From Bacteroidota bacterium (GTDB taxonomy: Bacteria; Bacteroidota; Bacteroidia; Bacteroidales; JAIPAH01): DNA of 35,166 bases. Below, one piece after another: positions 8,329 to 18,728 of the stretch. How positions within the stretch are numbered: the first letter of the stretch is position 1; each line of letters opens with the position of its first letter. Where the stretch lies: NCBI GenBank assembly GCA_021767705.1, contig JAASSU010000008.1:1-35166 (forward strand). Reading direction: 5' to 3'. The notes beneath the pieces are model-generated. The model made no database searches and had not been told where the DNA came from. It was given only the letters and a program-made list of their open reading frames with translations. Both the position numbers and the translations under genes were made by a program.

Positions 8329-9092
8329 ACATGTCAAAGGTTGAGATATGTGGGATAATGATTGATAACTTAACGGAATCAGGAGCCATTGAAAGAATAG
8401 AAAGGTTAGTTCGAAACGGTACTTCAAATTTTGTTGTAACCCCCAATGTTGATCATCTAATTAAACTACAAACTGACATGGAATTCCGTGATGTTTACCA
8501 AGAAGCTGATCTAGTATTGGCGGATGGAATGCCTCTAATTTGGGCTTCAAAATTTCTTGGAAAACCTCTCCATCATCGTATTACAGGGTCTGATCTCTTT
8601 CCGAAACTATGCAAACGAGCAGCCGAAATTGAGTACAAAGTTTTTTTTCTAGGAGGCCGCCCAGGTGCGGCAGAGAAGGCCAAGGAGATTCTTCAAGCTA
8701 GATTTTCCGGCTTACAAATTGTCGGTACATATGCACCCCCTTTAGGGTTCGAATATGATATTAATGAAAATAAAAAAATTATAGAAATGTTGAGAGCTTC
8801 ATCTCCTGATATCCTTTTTGTTGGCCTGGGCGCTCCAAAACAGGAGAAATGGATTTACATGAACAAAGACAGATATGAAGTACCTGTTTCAATCGGAATT
8901 GGGGTCTCATTTGAATTTGTTGCCGGTATGGTAAGACGCGCACCCAAGTGGATGCAGAGGATAGGTATTGAATGGTTTTGGAGATTCTTAATGGAACCAA
9001 AGAAACTTTGGAAGCGGTATTTTGTCAATGATATGAAAATATTTAAAATGGTATTAAACCAAAAAAGAGAAGCCAATAAAAAAGAATGTTAA
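8325..9092 (+). CDS. WecG/TagA/CpsF family (GT26) glycosyltransferase
   Basis: VVTPNVDHLIKLQ...ADLVLADGMPLIWASKFLGKPLHHRITGSDLF...FFLGGRPGAAEKA...LFVGLGAPKQEKWI...RAPKWMQRIGIEWFWRF. Confidence 0.95.
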   Translation: MNMSKVEICGIMIDNLTESGAIERIERLVRNGTSNFVVTPNVDHLIKLQTDMEFRDVYQEADLVLADGMPLIWASKFLGKPLHHRITGSDLFPKLCKRAAEIEYKVFFLGGRPGAAEKAKEILQARFSGLQIVGTYAPPLGFEYDINENKKIIEMLRASSPDILFVGLGAPKQEKWIYMNKDRYEVPVSIGIGVSFEFVAGMVRRAPKWMQRIGIEWFWRFLMEPKKLWKRYFVNDMKIFKMVLNQKREANKKEC

Positions 9093-10258
9093 TCTGTCAA
9101 AAGAAAATGAAAGTGTGTCAGAAAAACGTAGTCCCTGTCTGGAAAGTGTTTTTAGAACTGCGTGGTGTAGCAATTCTTGCTGTGGTGATAAATCATGCCG
9201 CTTTTTTTGGTATCACACAGTATCGGTTTGCTCATGGTACGATACAAAGTGTAAAAGCTCCATTTGGGTATCCATGGGAGATGGTCATGCCCTTTTGGAT
9301 TATAATTCAAGAAATAACCCGGTTTGCCGTACCACTGTTTATAGTATTTGCCGGGCATTATTTGGCCTGTTTTACGAATAGTTGGAAAGGAACACTTCGT
9401 CAGTTTAAAAAATTTATTTTACCTTTTGCATTTTGGTCATTTATTGGTCTGTTATACATTTATTATTTTTTCAACACTTCGTTGAATTTTCGTCAATTTT
9501 TTTTGATCACGCTGATGGGAGGAGCACAGCCAGGGTATTCATTTATTGTTTTAATTCTCCAGTATTATGTTTTGGGGAGATTGTTGAGTAAACTGGTTAA
9601 GTGTCGTCCACTAATCAGTGTGATTATTGCTGCAATTTCAACCTTGTTGTACGTAGGTACAAACTATTTTGTATGGATGTCCCGCGTAGGAGTATTCAAC
9701 GTTGGAATAGAATTGAGAACCCTTCCAGAGTCAATATTCCCACGATTTTTATTCTTTTTCGTTTTAGGTCTTTGGATTGGGCACTATCCGGAAAAATTCA
9801 AGACACTAATTCATAAGAATGCATGTCTTATCTATTTTTTGGCCGGGATTAGCGCAGTTATGCTAATTTGTGAACATGGAATTATTTTTTATGCAATTAG
9901 ACAAGTTAGCCCAGAAATGGAATTCTGGAAACTGATGAAGGCTCTTGAACCTTGGAAAATTACTACTAATATTTGGTCTTTCTTGTCAATTCTCGTGCTT
10001 ATTCGATTAGGACAGTTCCAGCTGTTGTCCTGTAGTTATCTAAAAAAATTGGGTAAAATTGCATATCAACTATACATATTAAACGGTCCGTGCTTATTAC
10101 CTCTTTCCATTGTTCTTGGGTTTGTGTCCGTTAGTCCAGCATTCGATTGGATCAATTTTATTTGTTTAACCTTTTTAACTGTCTTAATACCAGTTCTACT
10201 CATTAAATTGATAATTAAATGGGCACCTATCCTCAAATGGCTAATAGGGTATGTATAA
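9086..10258 (+). CDS. acyltransferase family 3 (OafA-like) membrane protein
   Basis: LELRGVAILAVVINHAAFF motif plus multiple transmembrane segments. The true start may be the ATG at 9107. Confidence 0.85.
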   Translation: MLICQKKMKVCQKNVVPVWKVFLELRGVAILAVVINHAAFFGITQYRFAHGTIQSVKAPFGYPWEMVMPFWIIIQEITRFAVPLFIVFAGHYLACFTNSWKGTLRQFKKFILPFAFWSFIGLLYIYYFFNTSLNFRQFFLITLMGGAQPGYSFIVLILQYYVLGRLLSKLVKCRPLISVIIAAISTLLYVGTNYFVWMSRVGVFNVGIELRTLPESIFPRFLFFFVLGLWIGHYPEKFKTLIHKNACLIYFLAGISAVMLICEHGIIFYAIRQVSPEMEFWKLMKALEPWKITTNIWSFLSILVLIRLGQFQLLSCSYLKKLGKIAYQLYILNGPCLLPLSIVLGFVSVSPAFDWINFICLTFLTVLIPVLLIKLIIKWAPILKWLIGYV

Positions 10259-10294
10259 ACGAATACGAAGTGCAACTGTGGATGGTGTTAGCTT

Positions 10295-10810
10295 ATGTTA
10301 GAATCAATAAGAAGTGCTTACAAAAATCATGGTAGCACTTTATTTAATCCAGCCTTTTGGGCGATTGGTAACTATTACTATGGTGTATGGGCTTGCAAGA
10401 TTCGACTAAGACCTATTCGTTGGATTGCATCTAAAATTTATGGATTTAATCTGTTTATCATAATGATAAGCAGTGGTATTCGTTTACACCGTGAAACTAA
10501 GATTGGGAGTGATCTACATTTAATCCATGGGTGGAATATTCGCATTGCGCCGAAAGCGGTTATAGGCGATCGTTGTGGAATACAGCAGGATGTGGTTGTT
10601 GGGACAAATGTTGAACGTCCAGGTGTACCCTTAATCGGAAATGATGTCTACATAGGAGCTGGCGCAAAGATTCTTGGAAATGTAAAAGTTGGAGATAATG
10701 CGAGAATAGGAGCAAATTCTCTTGTTACAAAAGATGTACCAGCGGGTGCTACCGCAGTTGGAGTTCCAGCTCGAATTCTTCAATACACTGGTCGTGAAAT
10801 AAAGGATTGA
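10295..10810 (+). CDS. serine O-acetyltransferase / hexapeptide-repeat acetyltransferase (CysE-like)
   Basis: Left-handed beta-helix hexapeptide pattern: IGSDLHLIHGWNIRIAPKAVIGDRCGIQQDVVVGTN...GNDVYIGAGAKILGNVKVGDNARIGANSLVTKDVPAGATAVGVPARI. Confidence 0.9.
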   Translation: MLESIRSAYKNHGSTLFNPAFWAIGNYYYGVWACKIRLRPIRWIASKIYGFNLFIIMISSGIRLHRETKIGSDLHLIHGWNIRIAPKAVIGDRCGIQQDVVVGTNVERPGVPLIGNDVYIGAGAKILGNVKVGDNARIGANSLVTKDVPAGATAVGVPARILQYTGREIKD

Positions 10811-10835
10811 TGCTCTGATATAATTAGAGTGGTAA

Positions 10836-11997
10836 GTGATTTTAAGAAAAATAATATTGTTTATCTGTGTACTCATGGCCATAGGTTTATTGACTTGCAA
10901 ATTTTATATATTTCTCAGGATGCAGGTGGGAGCAGATACGATGAGGTAACCTATTAGATGACGTATGGTGGAAATACTCACACGAGTGGAGATGTTCCTG
11001 TTGACAGAAAGGTATACATCGAAGGTGATATAGTTACAGTTCTGGGTAACACTGGTGAGCTTGAAGGAGAGGGGTATATACGTTCCTTGGATGGAATACC
11101 GACCTTTAGAGTGCCACCCCCTTTATCGAGCCGACGACAATTTTACAATGGGTAGACAAAATATGGTACTCTTCTCGGTTTAGCATGAAGCAACATCAAG
11201 CGAATTGCTGACCATACGGTTGTAAATAAACTGTGGAATGGACTGATACCTTAGAGCGACATTCAGTGTGCAAAAGATTATCTGCACATCTGCTTTGGAT
11301 GTGCTTAGCATGGTAGTTAGATTAATTAGAGAATGTCAGGTTTGGTGGTTATTGCGAACGCCGACAATCTGGCTGGAATGACCTGCTCTCATAATCTGTT
11401 TGTTTACATTTCCGATGGAACGAGCGATGCCCCGCCCCCCCCATCTCATTACCGGCGGAGGACTCAACAGAGATCTCATATATTATCCTACTTGGTACGA
11501 TGAAACTATTGCGTTTTTGAATGATCGTGCATATACAGAATACAATATAATCATGTTGGCATGGTGTAGATCTTTAGAGGTGGATGACCTTATTTTAACT
11601 ACTCAGAAACTCAAATCAGAATACCTTAACCAATGGAAGATATAGTTGCAAGTTATCCCGAAGTAGTTTTATTTTTATGACATCTCCTGTGGGTTGGGGT
11701 CATTGGGACTTTTCCAGAAAAAATAGTCGTCTCCGTAATCAAAAGATCAGAGCACATTTCATTGAACACAACCGATGGCTGCCTGATTTTGAGGATATTG
11801 AGTGCTATGAGCCTCATTGCTATCGAGACAGTAATTGGACGATAGAGTGGCAGAATCGTCATATCATTGATGCGGATTATTACGGATCAAGTGATCTTGA
11901 ATATCATAAGCATACAATAAATATCAACATGAAGGCGTATGCAGCTTGGTGTTCTTTTTTTGAAATTGCAGAATTTCTTGAGAGCTTTCAGGAATAG
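10836..11997 (+). pseudogene. decayed surface lipoprotein: signal peptide, InlB B-type repeat, GHxSxG-family SGNH-like domain
   Basis: GTG at 10836 gives MILRKIILFICVLMAIGLLTCK. 10958 onward gives YGGNTHTSGDVPVDRKVYIEGDIVTVLGNTGELEGEGY, then FLGWNTD at 11083 and YRADDNFTMG at 11124 in shifted frames. 11195 onward gives IKRIADHTVVNKLWNGLIP*SDIQCAKDYLHICFGCA*HGS*IN*RMSGLVVIANADNL, matching the intact 31415 protein. 11400-11645 and 11677-11997 continue in other frames to NMKAYAAW. Confidence 0.82.
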
Positions 11998-12028
11998 TAA
12001 ATGAATCAGATGAGTGTAGGAGATTTTT

Positions 12029-13399
12029 TTGACTGTTTTTGTACCACTTACAATGTTTGGTTGGGTAATTGTAACGGTTCTGCTTTTTTTTGTAACTAAA
12101 CCACAGAGCGCGGTAGTAATTGCAGTAATGGGTGGTTTCCTGTTTCTTCCAATGGCAACCTATGATCTCCCGGGAATATCTGAATATAACAAGAGTGCTG
12201 CGATCGCGATTGGATTGGTAATTGGTGGATTTATTTCCGGGAATATTACAAATTACCCCTTGAGGTACCGTACATGGGATATTCCCATGTTGAGTTATTG
12301 TTTTTTTGTTCCTATAGCAACATCATTAGCTAATCATTTGGGGTTGTATGATGGCATATCGAGCTTGATCAGTAACTACTTGACATGGGGGGTATTCTAT
12401 CTGGTAGGCAGGCGTTATTTTAGAAATCAGGATAATGTGCGATTTCTTGTGTATTCAATTGCCATAGCAGGCCTTATCTATCTGCCATTCGTTGTGTGGG
12501 AGTTACGAATGAGTCCCAGACTTCATATCAATTTATATGGGTTCTTTGCTCATGATTGGCGTCAACATTTGCGCTATGGGGGATTTAGACCAATAGTTTT
12601 TATGCAACACGGTTTGATGGTGTCATTATGGATGGCAGTTGTGACTATGACCACGTACTGGTTATGGAGGATGAAGAAAGCAATATATGTCATGGGGGTT
12701 CCAATAGGATTTCTTGTGTTAGTCCTCTTTATATCGACTATACTATGCAAATCTGCTAATGGATGGTTTTTCCTAAGTCTTAGTATTCTGCTTTTTCACT
12801 ATTACAAAAAAACAAGTTCTACAAATATTCTCCGGATATTTTTAGTTATCATTCCGATTTATATGATAGTAAGAGTATCAAATATTATTCCAGTTGAATC
12901 AGTACGGAACTTCGCTGATTTGTTTTTTGATAATGAGCGTGTAACATCTCTCGCTATACGACTAAGACAAGAAGAACTTTTTGGTGGGAGAGCGTTGCAA
13001 CGTCCGTTTTTTGGATGGGGAGGCTACAGCCGTGGGTGGCCTGTCGATCCAACTACTGGTGAAGTGCTTACAAGAGCAGTAGATTCTCTATGGGTTATAG
13101 TACTGAGCAGGTTTGGATTTGTAGGCTTAGTAAGCTTATTTGTTGGACTTGGATTGGGGCCATGGAAAATATTTAAAGAGAATGCTCTTGGTAATCGATA
13201 CCTACGAATGGGTTTTAATAGTTTTGATAGCTATATTACTCCAGAGGGAATAATCTTGGGTACGACTGTGTTGTTTTTTATGATAGACTCACTGTTAAAC
13301 GGCATGATAAATCCAATATATATTTTGTGTGCGGGAGCTTCCATCAGTTATTATGAGGATGTAAAAAATAAGCAATCTAAACTGAATGCATACCGATAA
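12029..13399 (+). CDS. polytopic membrane protein, putative O-antigen/EPS polymerase (Wzy-like)
   Basis: About ten hydrophobic segments and the RPFFGWGGYSRGW...VDSLWVIVLSRFGFVG pattern common in O-antigen ligase/polymerase proteins. TTG start. Confidence 0.7.
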   Translation: MTVFVPLTMFGWVIVTVLLFFVTKPQSAVVIAVMGGFLFLPMATYDLPGISEYNKSAAIAIGLVIGGFISGNITNYPLRYRTWDIPMLSYCFFVPIATSLANHLGLYDGISSLISNYLTWGVFYLVGRRYFRNQDNVRFLVYSIAIAGLIYLPFVVWELRMSPRLHINLYGFFAHDWRQHLRYGGFRPIVFMQHGLMVSLWMAVVTMTTYWLWRMKKAIYVMGVPIGFLVLVLFISTILCKSANGWFFLSLSILLFHYYKKTSSTNILRIFLVIIPIYMIVRVSNIIPVESVRNFADLFFDNERVTSLAIRLRQEELFGGRALQRPFFGWGGYSRGWPVDPTTGEVLTRAVDSLWVIVLSRFGFVGLVSLFVGLGLGPWKIFKENALGNRYLRMGFNSFDSYITPEGIILGTTVLFFMIDSLLNGMINPIYILCAGASISYYEDVKNKQSKLNAYR

Positions 13400-13419
13400 C
13401 AATCTACATAGGTGTATTC

Positions 13420-14334
13420 TTGACAAGTCAAACCAAAAAAAACTCATATATCCTCATCTCTCCCTGCCGTGATGAAGCTGAATACATGCGACGAACGCTC
13501 GAAAGTGTATTAGCTCAGTCTTTATTGCCTGTTAAATGGATTATTGTGGATGATGGGTCAACTGATGAAAGTCCTCGTATACTTGAAGATTATGCGATTA
13601 AATATGAATGGATACAGATAATTACACGCACAAACAGAGGGTACAGAGCAGTAGGTCCAGGCGTTATTGATGCATTTTATGTTGGATACGATTCAATCAA
13701 CCCAGATGACTATGAATTCCTTTGTAAATTGGATTTGGATTTGGTCTTACCACCCAGATATTTTGAGCAACTCATGGAGCGTATGCATGAGGATCTATCC
13801 ATCGCAACCTGTAGCGGAAAAGCGTATATAGAGCAGAATGGTGAATTGATATCAGAGCGGCATGGTGATGATACCTCGCTCGGAATGACTAAATTCTATC
13901 GTACGAGACACTTCCAGGAGATCGGAGGATTCGTTCGCCAAGTGATGTGGGATGGAATTGATTGTCATAAATGCAGGATGAAAGGCTTAAAAGCGTGTAG
14001 TTGGGATGTGCCAGAACTTCGCTTCGTTCATTTGAGACCAATGGGCTCAAGCCAAGAGAATATCCTGGTGGGTAGGAAACGGCATGGATATGGACAGTAT
14101 TTTATGGGAACTGGTTTCCTCTATATCTGTGCTAGTGCAATATCGAGGTTTAATCAAAAGCCATTAGTAATAGGTAGTTTGGCAATGATTTGGGGATGGG
14201 CGCATAGTGCTATAATGGGAATGCCAAGGTATTATGACCGGGACTTCAGAAAGTTCCTAAAAAATTACCAACTGAAAGTACTCCTTTATGGTAAAGACAT
14301 TGCGTTAAAAAAGGTTGGTGTAAAGGACAAGTGA
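13420..14334 (+). CDS. glycosyltransferase family 2
   Basis: YILISPCRDEAEYMRRTLESVLAQSLLPVKWIIVDDGSTDESPRIL...LDLDLVLPP. TTG start. Confidence 0.93.
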   Translation: MTSQTKKNSYILISPCRDEAEYMRRTLESVLAQSLLPVKWIIVDDGSTDESPRILEDYAIKYEWIQIITRTNRGYRAVGPGVIDAFYVGYDSINPDDYEFLCKLDLDLVLPPRYFEQLMERMHEDLSIATCSGKAYIEQNGELISERHGDDTSLGMTKFYRTRHFQEIGGFVRQVMWDGIDCHKCRMKGLKACSWDVPELRFVHLRPMGSSQENILVGRKRHGYGQYFMGTGFLYICASAISRFNQKPLVIGSLAMIWGWAHSAIMGMPRYYDRDFRKFLKNYQLKVLLYGKDIALKKVGVKDK

Positions 14335-15779
14335 ACGCCGAAAACAGGTCAATTAAGTCCAAGATTTTATCTGGCTCTATATGGACAGTTACAGGATATA
14401 CGGTTAGCCAGTTGATTCGTTTGGGAAATCACCTCGTGTTGGCATGGTTTCTCACACCGCAAATCTTTGGATTGATGGCTCTTGTGAAGGTAGTGCAACA
14501 AGGGCTGCACATGTTCTCAGATATTGGTATCAAGCCTAGTATCATACAGAATAATCGTGGTGATGACCAGGAATTTCTCAACACGGCCTGGACTATACAA
14601 ATAATTCGGGGAGTAATGTTATGGCTTATCGCATGCATTCTCTCCTGGCCGGTTGCAGCTCTCTTCGCTAGGAATGATCCTGCAGCCTGGCAATTATGGT
14701 ATGTAATTCCGGTAGCTAGCTTTATTTCAGTAATTGATGGATTCAAATCTACGGCTCTGGCAACTTTGAACCGAAATATGAAGCTTGGTCGTGTTACACT
14801 GCTGGAACTCGCAAAGCAAGTTGTTTCAATTATAGTAATGATTGTCTGGGCATTTATTCACCCTACACTATGGGCACTGGTATTTGGTGGTCTGGCAGGT
14901 TCTGCTTTCAATACTCTGGCGAGCCATAAAATTGTTCCTGGATACAAGGTACATATTGCATGGAATAAAAAATGTGTTCAGGAACTCATTGTGTTTGGAA
15001 GGTGGATATTCTTGAGTACTGCATTTTCATTCCTGGCAATGAATTTGGATAAGGTAATCTTGGGAAACATTCTTACTCTGGAGGAACTCGGACTGTATTC
15101 AATTGCCCTGGTGTTTACACGTGTTGCATTACATGTGGGTCTAAAAATAAGCGACACGGTTCTGTTCCCTGTTTATTCAAGACTAAAAGAGCAACCCCAA
15201 AGAATGATGCATGTAGCTCTTCAGACAAGGAAAATTGTTCTTTTTGCAGGAATGTCAGTAGTTCTCTTTTTTGCCATAGGAGCTCCACTTTTTTTTGAAA
15301 TACTTTGGGACCCACGTTATCATCAGGCCGGTTATCTATCACAATGGCTTTCCTTATATATGTGGGCAATGTTAATCATGCTTACAATCAATGGAATCCC
15401 GCTAGCTATGGGTAACTCAAAAGCACTGTTTTTTTCGAATATTGTGCAGTGTTCAGGTAGTATCATAGCGGTTGTCGGCTATGGATTTGGTAAATTACCA
15501 GGTTTTATTATTGGTTTGTCTTTGGGGCCATTAATCGCACACTTTTTTATTTTGAGATACATTCCTGTAAAGAGAAATCTTATCATAAGACAAGGCTTTT
15601 TCTATTCGTTCATCTGCATTAGTTATGTCTTTCTTTCTATAAACATTACAATGTGGATTGATGCTCATATGGTGATGTTTGTAAAAAATATGAGTATTGT
15701 CTTCTTCTCCTTGGCTCCGTTAATAATATCTGGGCTGATTATAATTAATTATATTAGAAAAGAATTTAAAGTAGCATAA
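14331..15779 (+). CDS. polysaccharide flippase (MOP superfamily, Wzx-like)
   Basis: SGSIWTVTGYTVSQLIRLGNHLVLAWFLTPQIFGLMALVKVVQQGLHMFSDIGIKPSIIQN; 12-14 TM topology. GTG start. Confidence 0.93.
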   Translation: MNAENRSIKSKILSGSIWTVTGYTVSQLIRLGNHLVLAWFLTPQIFGLMALVKVVQQGLHMFSDIGIKPSIIQNNRGDDQEFLNTAWTIQIIRGVMLWLIACILSWPVAALFARNDPAAWQLWYVIPVASFISVIDGFKSTALATLNRNMKLGRVTLLELAKQVVSIIVMIVWAFIHPTLWALVFGGLAGSAFNTLASHKIVPGYKVHIAWNKKCVQELIVFGRWIFLSTAFSFLAMNLDKVILGNILTLEELGLYSIALVFTRVALHVGLKISDTVLFPVYSRLKEQPQRMMHVALQTRKIVLFAGMSVVLFFAIGAPLFFEILWDPRYHQAGYLSQWLSLYMWAMLIMLTINGIPLAMGNSKALFFSNIVQCSGSIIAVVGYGFGKLPGFIIGLSLGPLIAHFFILRYIPVKRNLIIRQGFFYSFICISYVFLSINITMWIDAHMVMFVKNMSIVFFSLAPLIISGLIIINYIRKEFKVA

Positions 15780-15873
15780 AGCTAACCGTATAATCAGTTC
15801 ACAAGGTAAGATTAAACAAGATCATTATACTAATTGTTACAAAAGAATATTTTTTATTACTGGGAGGGAAAAA

Positions 15874-17661
15874 ATGAAAAAAACTTCGATGGAACGATTT
15901 CTAAAGTGTGTTGGGATGATGTGTGCGGCCTTTTTGATTTTTTCTGGTACTGTGTGGGCCCAAGATTCATATTCAAGAGCACCATCTGATATAAGACTTG
16001 GAGGTAATGAACCAATTGTAACACCACCGAGCGGTGGAACAATCAGCAGCTTCACTCAACTGCCGCTTGATTCGGATGGGTGGACAGATGTTGCTCATAT
16101 CTTTCAAAACCCTGACTATTATCAGGACAGCCGAATTGTCTATGTGAGTAATTCAGGCAATGACAGTACAGCAGTAATCTATACTGCAGGTGATAGTGTT
16201 GTGGGAAACGATCCATTCCAACCGGCAGGTAATGTTCAGCCTTTTGCTTCCCTTAATACTGCTTATTCCTATCTGCGGGATGGTTATCCAGATATTATGT
16301 TGCTCAGACGTGGTGATACGTGGAACAACAATCTCCCCTCTTGGGAAAAATCTGGGAGGTCTGTCATCGAGCGTATGGTACTAGGTGCTTACGGAGATAT
16401 AAGTGTTGATCGACCGAAGACCGGGCAACTACGAAACGGCGAGGATTTTAGTTATGTAATTTTTTCTGATTTAGAGCTAGATGAAAATGAGCGCTCGCTA
16501 AATTTTGAAGGGAATATTAGTCATGTGTTGATTGAGGGGATTCTTTGTCCTCCTGGACCAACAGGTGGAATGGTGATTCAAAATCCTTCGGGATTTGGCG
16601 GAGTGGACTATCTTGCACTGCGACGCTGTGTAGTAGCTGGAAGGTATAGGCCTTCAGGTAGTACTGGTTACGTAATGGGAATGTACATTGATGATTCAAT
16701 CAATCTCTTGCTAGAAGAAAATATCTTTGATGATAATGGTGAGGATGAGTTCGATGTACCGAGTAATACTGATCTCCGTTGTCATAACACTTACGTGATG
16801 CTCGGTCGTGGACTCGGTGAGAATCATATTTGGAAATACAATATTAGCACACGCTCATCCAGTCATGGAATACAGGCCGGAAATGGCGGGACGATTATTG
16901 GCAACCTGTGTATCCAGAATCCGATAGCAATACAAACGACAAGAGAAGATTCGTGGTACACTGGATGTTCAGCAGAGGTAAGACACAATGTAGTTCTTCA
17001 TGGAACTGATATCAGTAGTGATGACCGCAGGGGATGGGGGATCCTCATCACCAATGCTGATGGACAAATTATTGAAGAGAACATTGTAGCAGAAAATAAT
17101 AATAGTGGTATGCCGTTTGGAATATTGGCTCGTAACGATACTAGAGATGGAGTCGGTATGAGTGTGAACAATGTGAGTATTGATAACAATATTGTTTACA
17201 ACTGGAATGGAAGTAACGTAATAGATGGTGAACAACTGTCACTTATCGGCCCGCGTATTTCAAATGTATCCATCACAAATAATAGATTCCATGCAAATAA
17301 TTCTGACCTGCGAATAGTACAACTTAGTGCAGTCAATGACATTACAGAGTCAGGAAATAACAGCTTCTATGGAACATGTCCACCGTCTGAACAGTTTTAC
17401 ATTGGTGGAACAGAATACACATTAAGCGGTTATAAGAGTGTTATGAATGATTCCACTTCAGATTCTAATCAGACCGTGCCGTCTAAAGCAGTTGGTTTGC
17501 TTGACTATCTCACCTCTGTGAATGAGACTGCAAGTTTCAGCTCCTTTTATATAAATCTTCGTGCACAGAGAAAAGGTAACTGGCATGAAGCGTATACTGC
17601 TATACCAATCATTAATTTTGTAAGAGATGGCTTTGGGTTCACCCCAATCATAAAAGACTAA
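15874..17661 (+). CDS. secreted right-handed parallel beta-helix protein (possible polysaccharide lyase or epimerase)
   Basis: Signal peptide ending GTVWAQ; VYVSNSGNDS; repeated beta-helix motifs (SINLLLEENIFDDNG, HNVVLHGTDIS, IIEENIVAENNNSG, SIDNNIVYNWNG, SITNNRFHANNS). Confidence 0.75.
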   Translation: MKKTSMERFLKCVGMMCAAFLIFSGTVWAQDSYSRAPSDIRLGGNEPIVTPPSGGTISSFTQLPLDSDGWTDVAHIFQNPDYYQDSRIVYVSNSGNDSTAVIYTAGDSVVGNDPFQPAGNVQPFASLNTAYSYLRDGYPDIMLLRRGDTWNNNLPSWEKSGRSVIERMVLGAYGDISVDRPKTGQLRNGEDFSYVIFSDLELDENERSLNFEGNISHVLIEGILCPPGPTGGMVIQNPSGFGGVDYLALRRCVVAGRYRPSGSTGYVMGMYIDDSINLLLEENIFDDNGEDEFDVPSNTDLRCHNTYVMLGRGLGENHIWKYNISTRSSSHGIQAGNGGTIIGNLCIQNPIAIQTTREDSWYTGCSAEVRHNVVLHGTDISSDDRRGWGILITNADGQIIEENIVAENNNSGMPFGILARNDTRDGVGMSVNNVSIDNNIVYNWNGSNVIDGEQLSLIGPRISNVSITNNRFHANNSDLRIVQLSAVNDITESGNNSFYGTCPPSEQFYIGGTEYTLSGYKSVMNDSTSDSNQTVPSKAVGLLDYLTSVNETASFSSFYINLRAQRKGNWHEAYTAIPIINFVRDGFGFTPIIKD

Positions 17662-17690
17662 CATCCCATCTGTATGTTTATACGTGCACT

Positions 17691-18728
17691 GTGAGAACTG
17701 CCATCAAGAGCTATATCAAAAAGAAACTCGGAAAGCACATACTTATAGGCAGCTACAATATTGGTTTGCTGTACTTTCTCAGCAAAAAACTCACACCCTC
17801 TACACATATTCTAATGTATCATTCTGTAGCGGATCAAAGTAAAGCACAGTGGGTTAATCCGCACAACCATGTACCGGGTGATGTGTTCGAAGAACAGATG
17901 AAATTCCTCGCTGAAAAAAAGCAGGTAATTTCATTGGATAGACTGGTGAAGCACATTGTTAATCAAGAAGTCATACCAGACGATACTATTGTAATCACCT
18001 TTGATGATGGGTACTTGGATAACCTTACGGTTGCAGCTCCGATTCTGGAGAGATATGGTTTAACAGCTACTATATTTCTACCTACAGGTTATATAGACAG
18101 AGGCGAGACTCAGTGGGTAGATCAAGTTTACACAGTACTGAAGTACGCCCGAAACACAGAATACAGATATTGCTTAGACTTTGAAAGAGTTTTTAATTTA
18201 AGCAAGCAAAGACAAATGTTGGAACTGCGCCGTGTGTTGAACGAGATAATGATTACCGCAGACCTATCAACCCGCACCTCTGTGCTACATGATTTGCAGC
18301 AACAGCTTGAACCAGTTGCAATGCCACCGAGACTTACTATGAACTGGAATGAAGTCAGGCAGATATTGCAGGAGTATACGTGCTTTAAAATTGGCGGGCA
18401 TTCAGTGGAACATACAGATTTGACTGCAATCAGTCAGCAGCTCGCTGAAAAAGAAATTATACAATGTAGAGACCGAATAAGGCAAGAACTATGGATAGTG
18501 CCACAATTCTTTTCTTTTCCTTATGGCAGGACTTCTGCACAGTTAAGAGAAGGGGTTATAAAAGCTGGGTTTAAGAGCGCCTGCGGAGGAGAAGGGATTG
18601 ATCAATCAATAACACATGAAAACAATGTATTACAGCTTCCGAGGGTAGCGGCACCCTCAAACATGATGTTATTCAAGCTACTGATTGATCCACACTATCG
18701 AGGATTCTGGAAAAGGTTATATCCATGA
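17691..18728 (+). CDS. polysaccharide deacetylase family protein (copy 1)
   Basis: STHILMYHSVAD...TIVITFDDGYLDNLTVAAPILERYGLTATIFLPTGYI...GGHSVEHTDLT...FSFPYGR. Confidence 0.93.
   Translation: MRTAIKSYIKKKLGKHILIGSYNIGLLYFLSKKLTPSTHILMYHSVADQSKAQWVNPHNHVPGDVFEEQMKFLAEKKQVISLDRLVKHIVNQEVIPDDTIVITFDDGYLDNLTVAAPILERYGLTATIFLPTGYIDRGETQWVDQVYTVLKYARNTEYRYCLDFERVFNLSKQRQMLELRRVLNEIMITADLSTRTSVLHDLQQQLEPVAMPPRLTMNWNEVRQILQEYTCFKIGGHSVEHTDLTAISQQLAEKEIIQCRDRIRQELWIVPQFFSFPYGRTSAQLREGVIKAGFKSACGGEGIDQSITHENNVLQLPRVAAPSNMMLFKLLIDPHYRGFWKRLYP

Noticed and set aside
11400-11997. ORFs 11400..11645 and 11677..11997 as independent small genes
   Set aside because: They are adjacent pieces of one decayed SGNH-like gene in different frames, matching consecutive blocks of the 31415 protein
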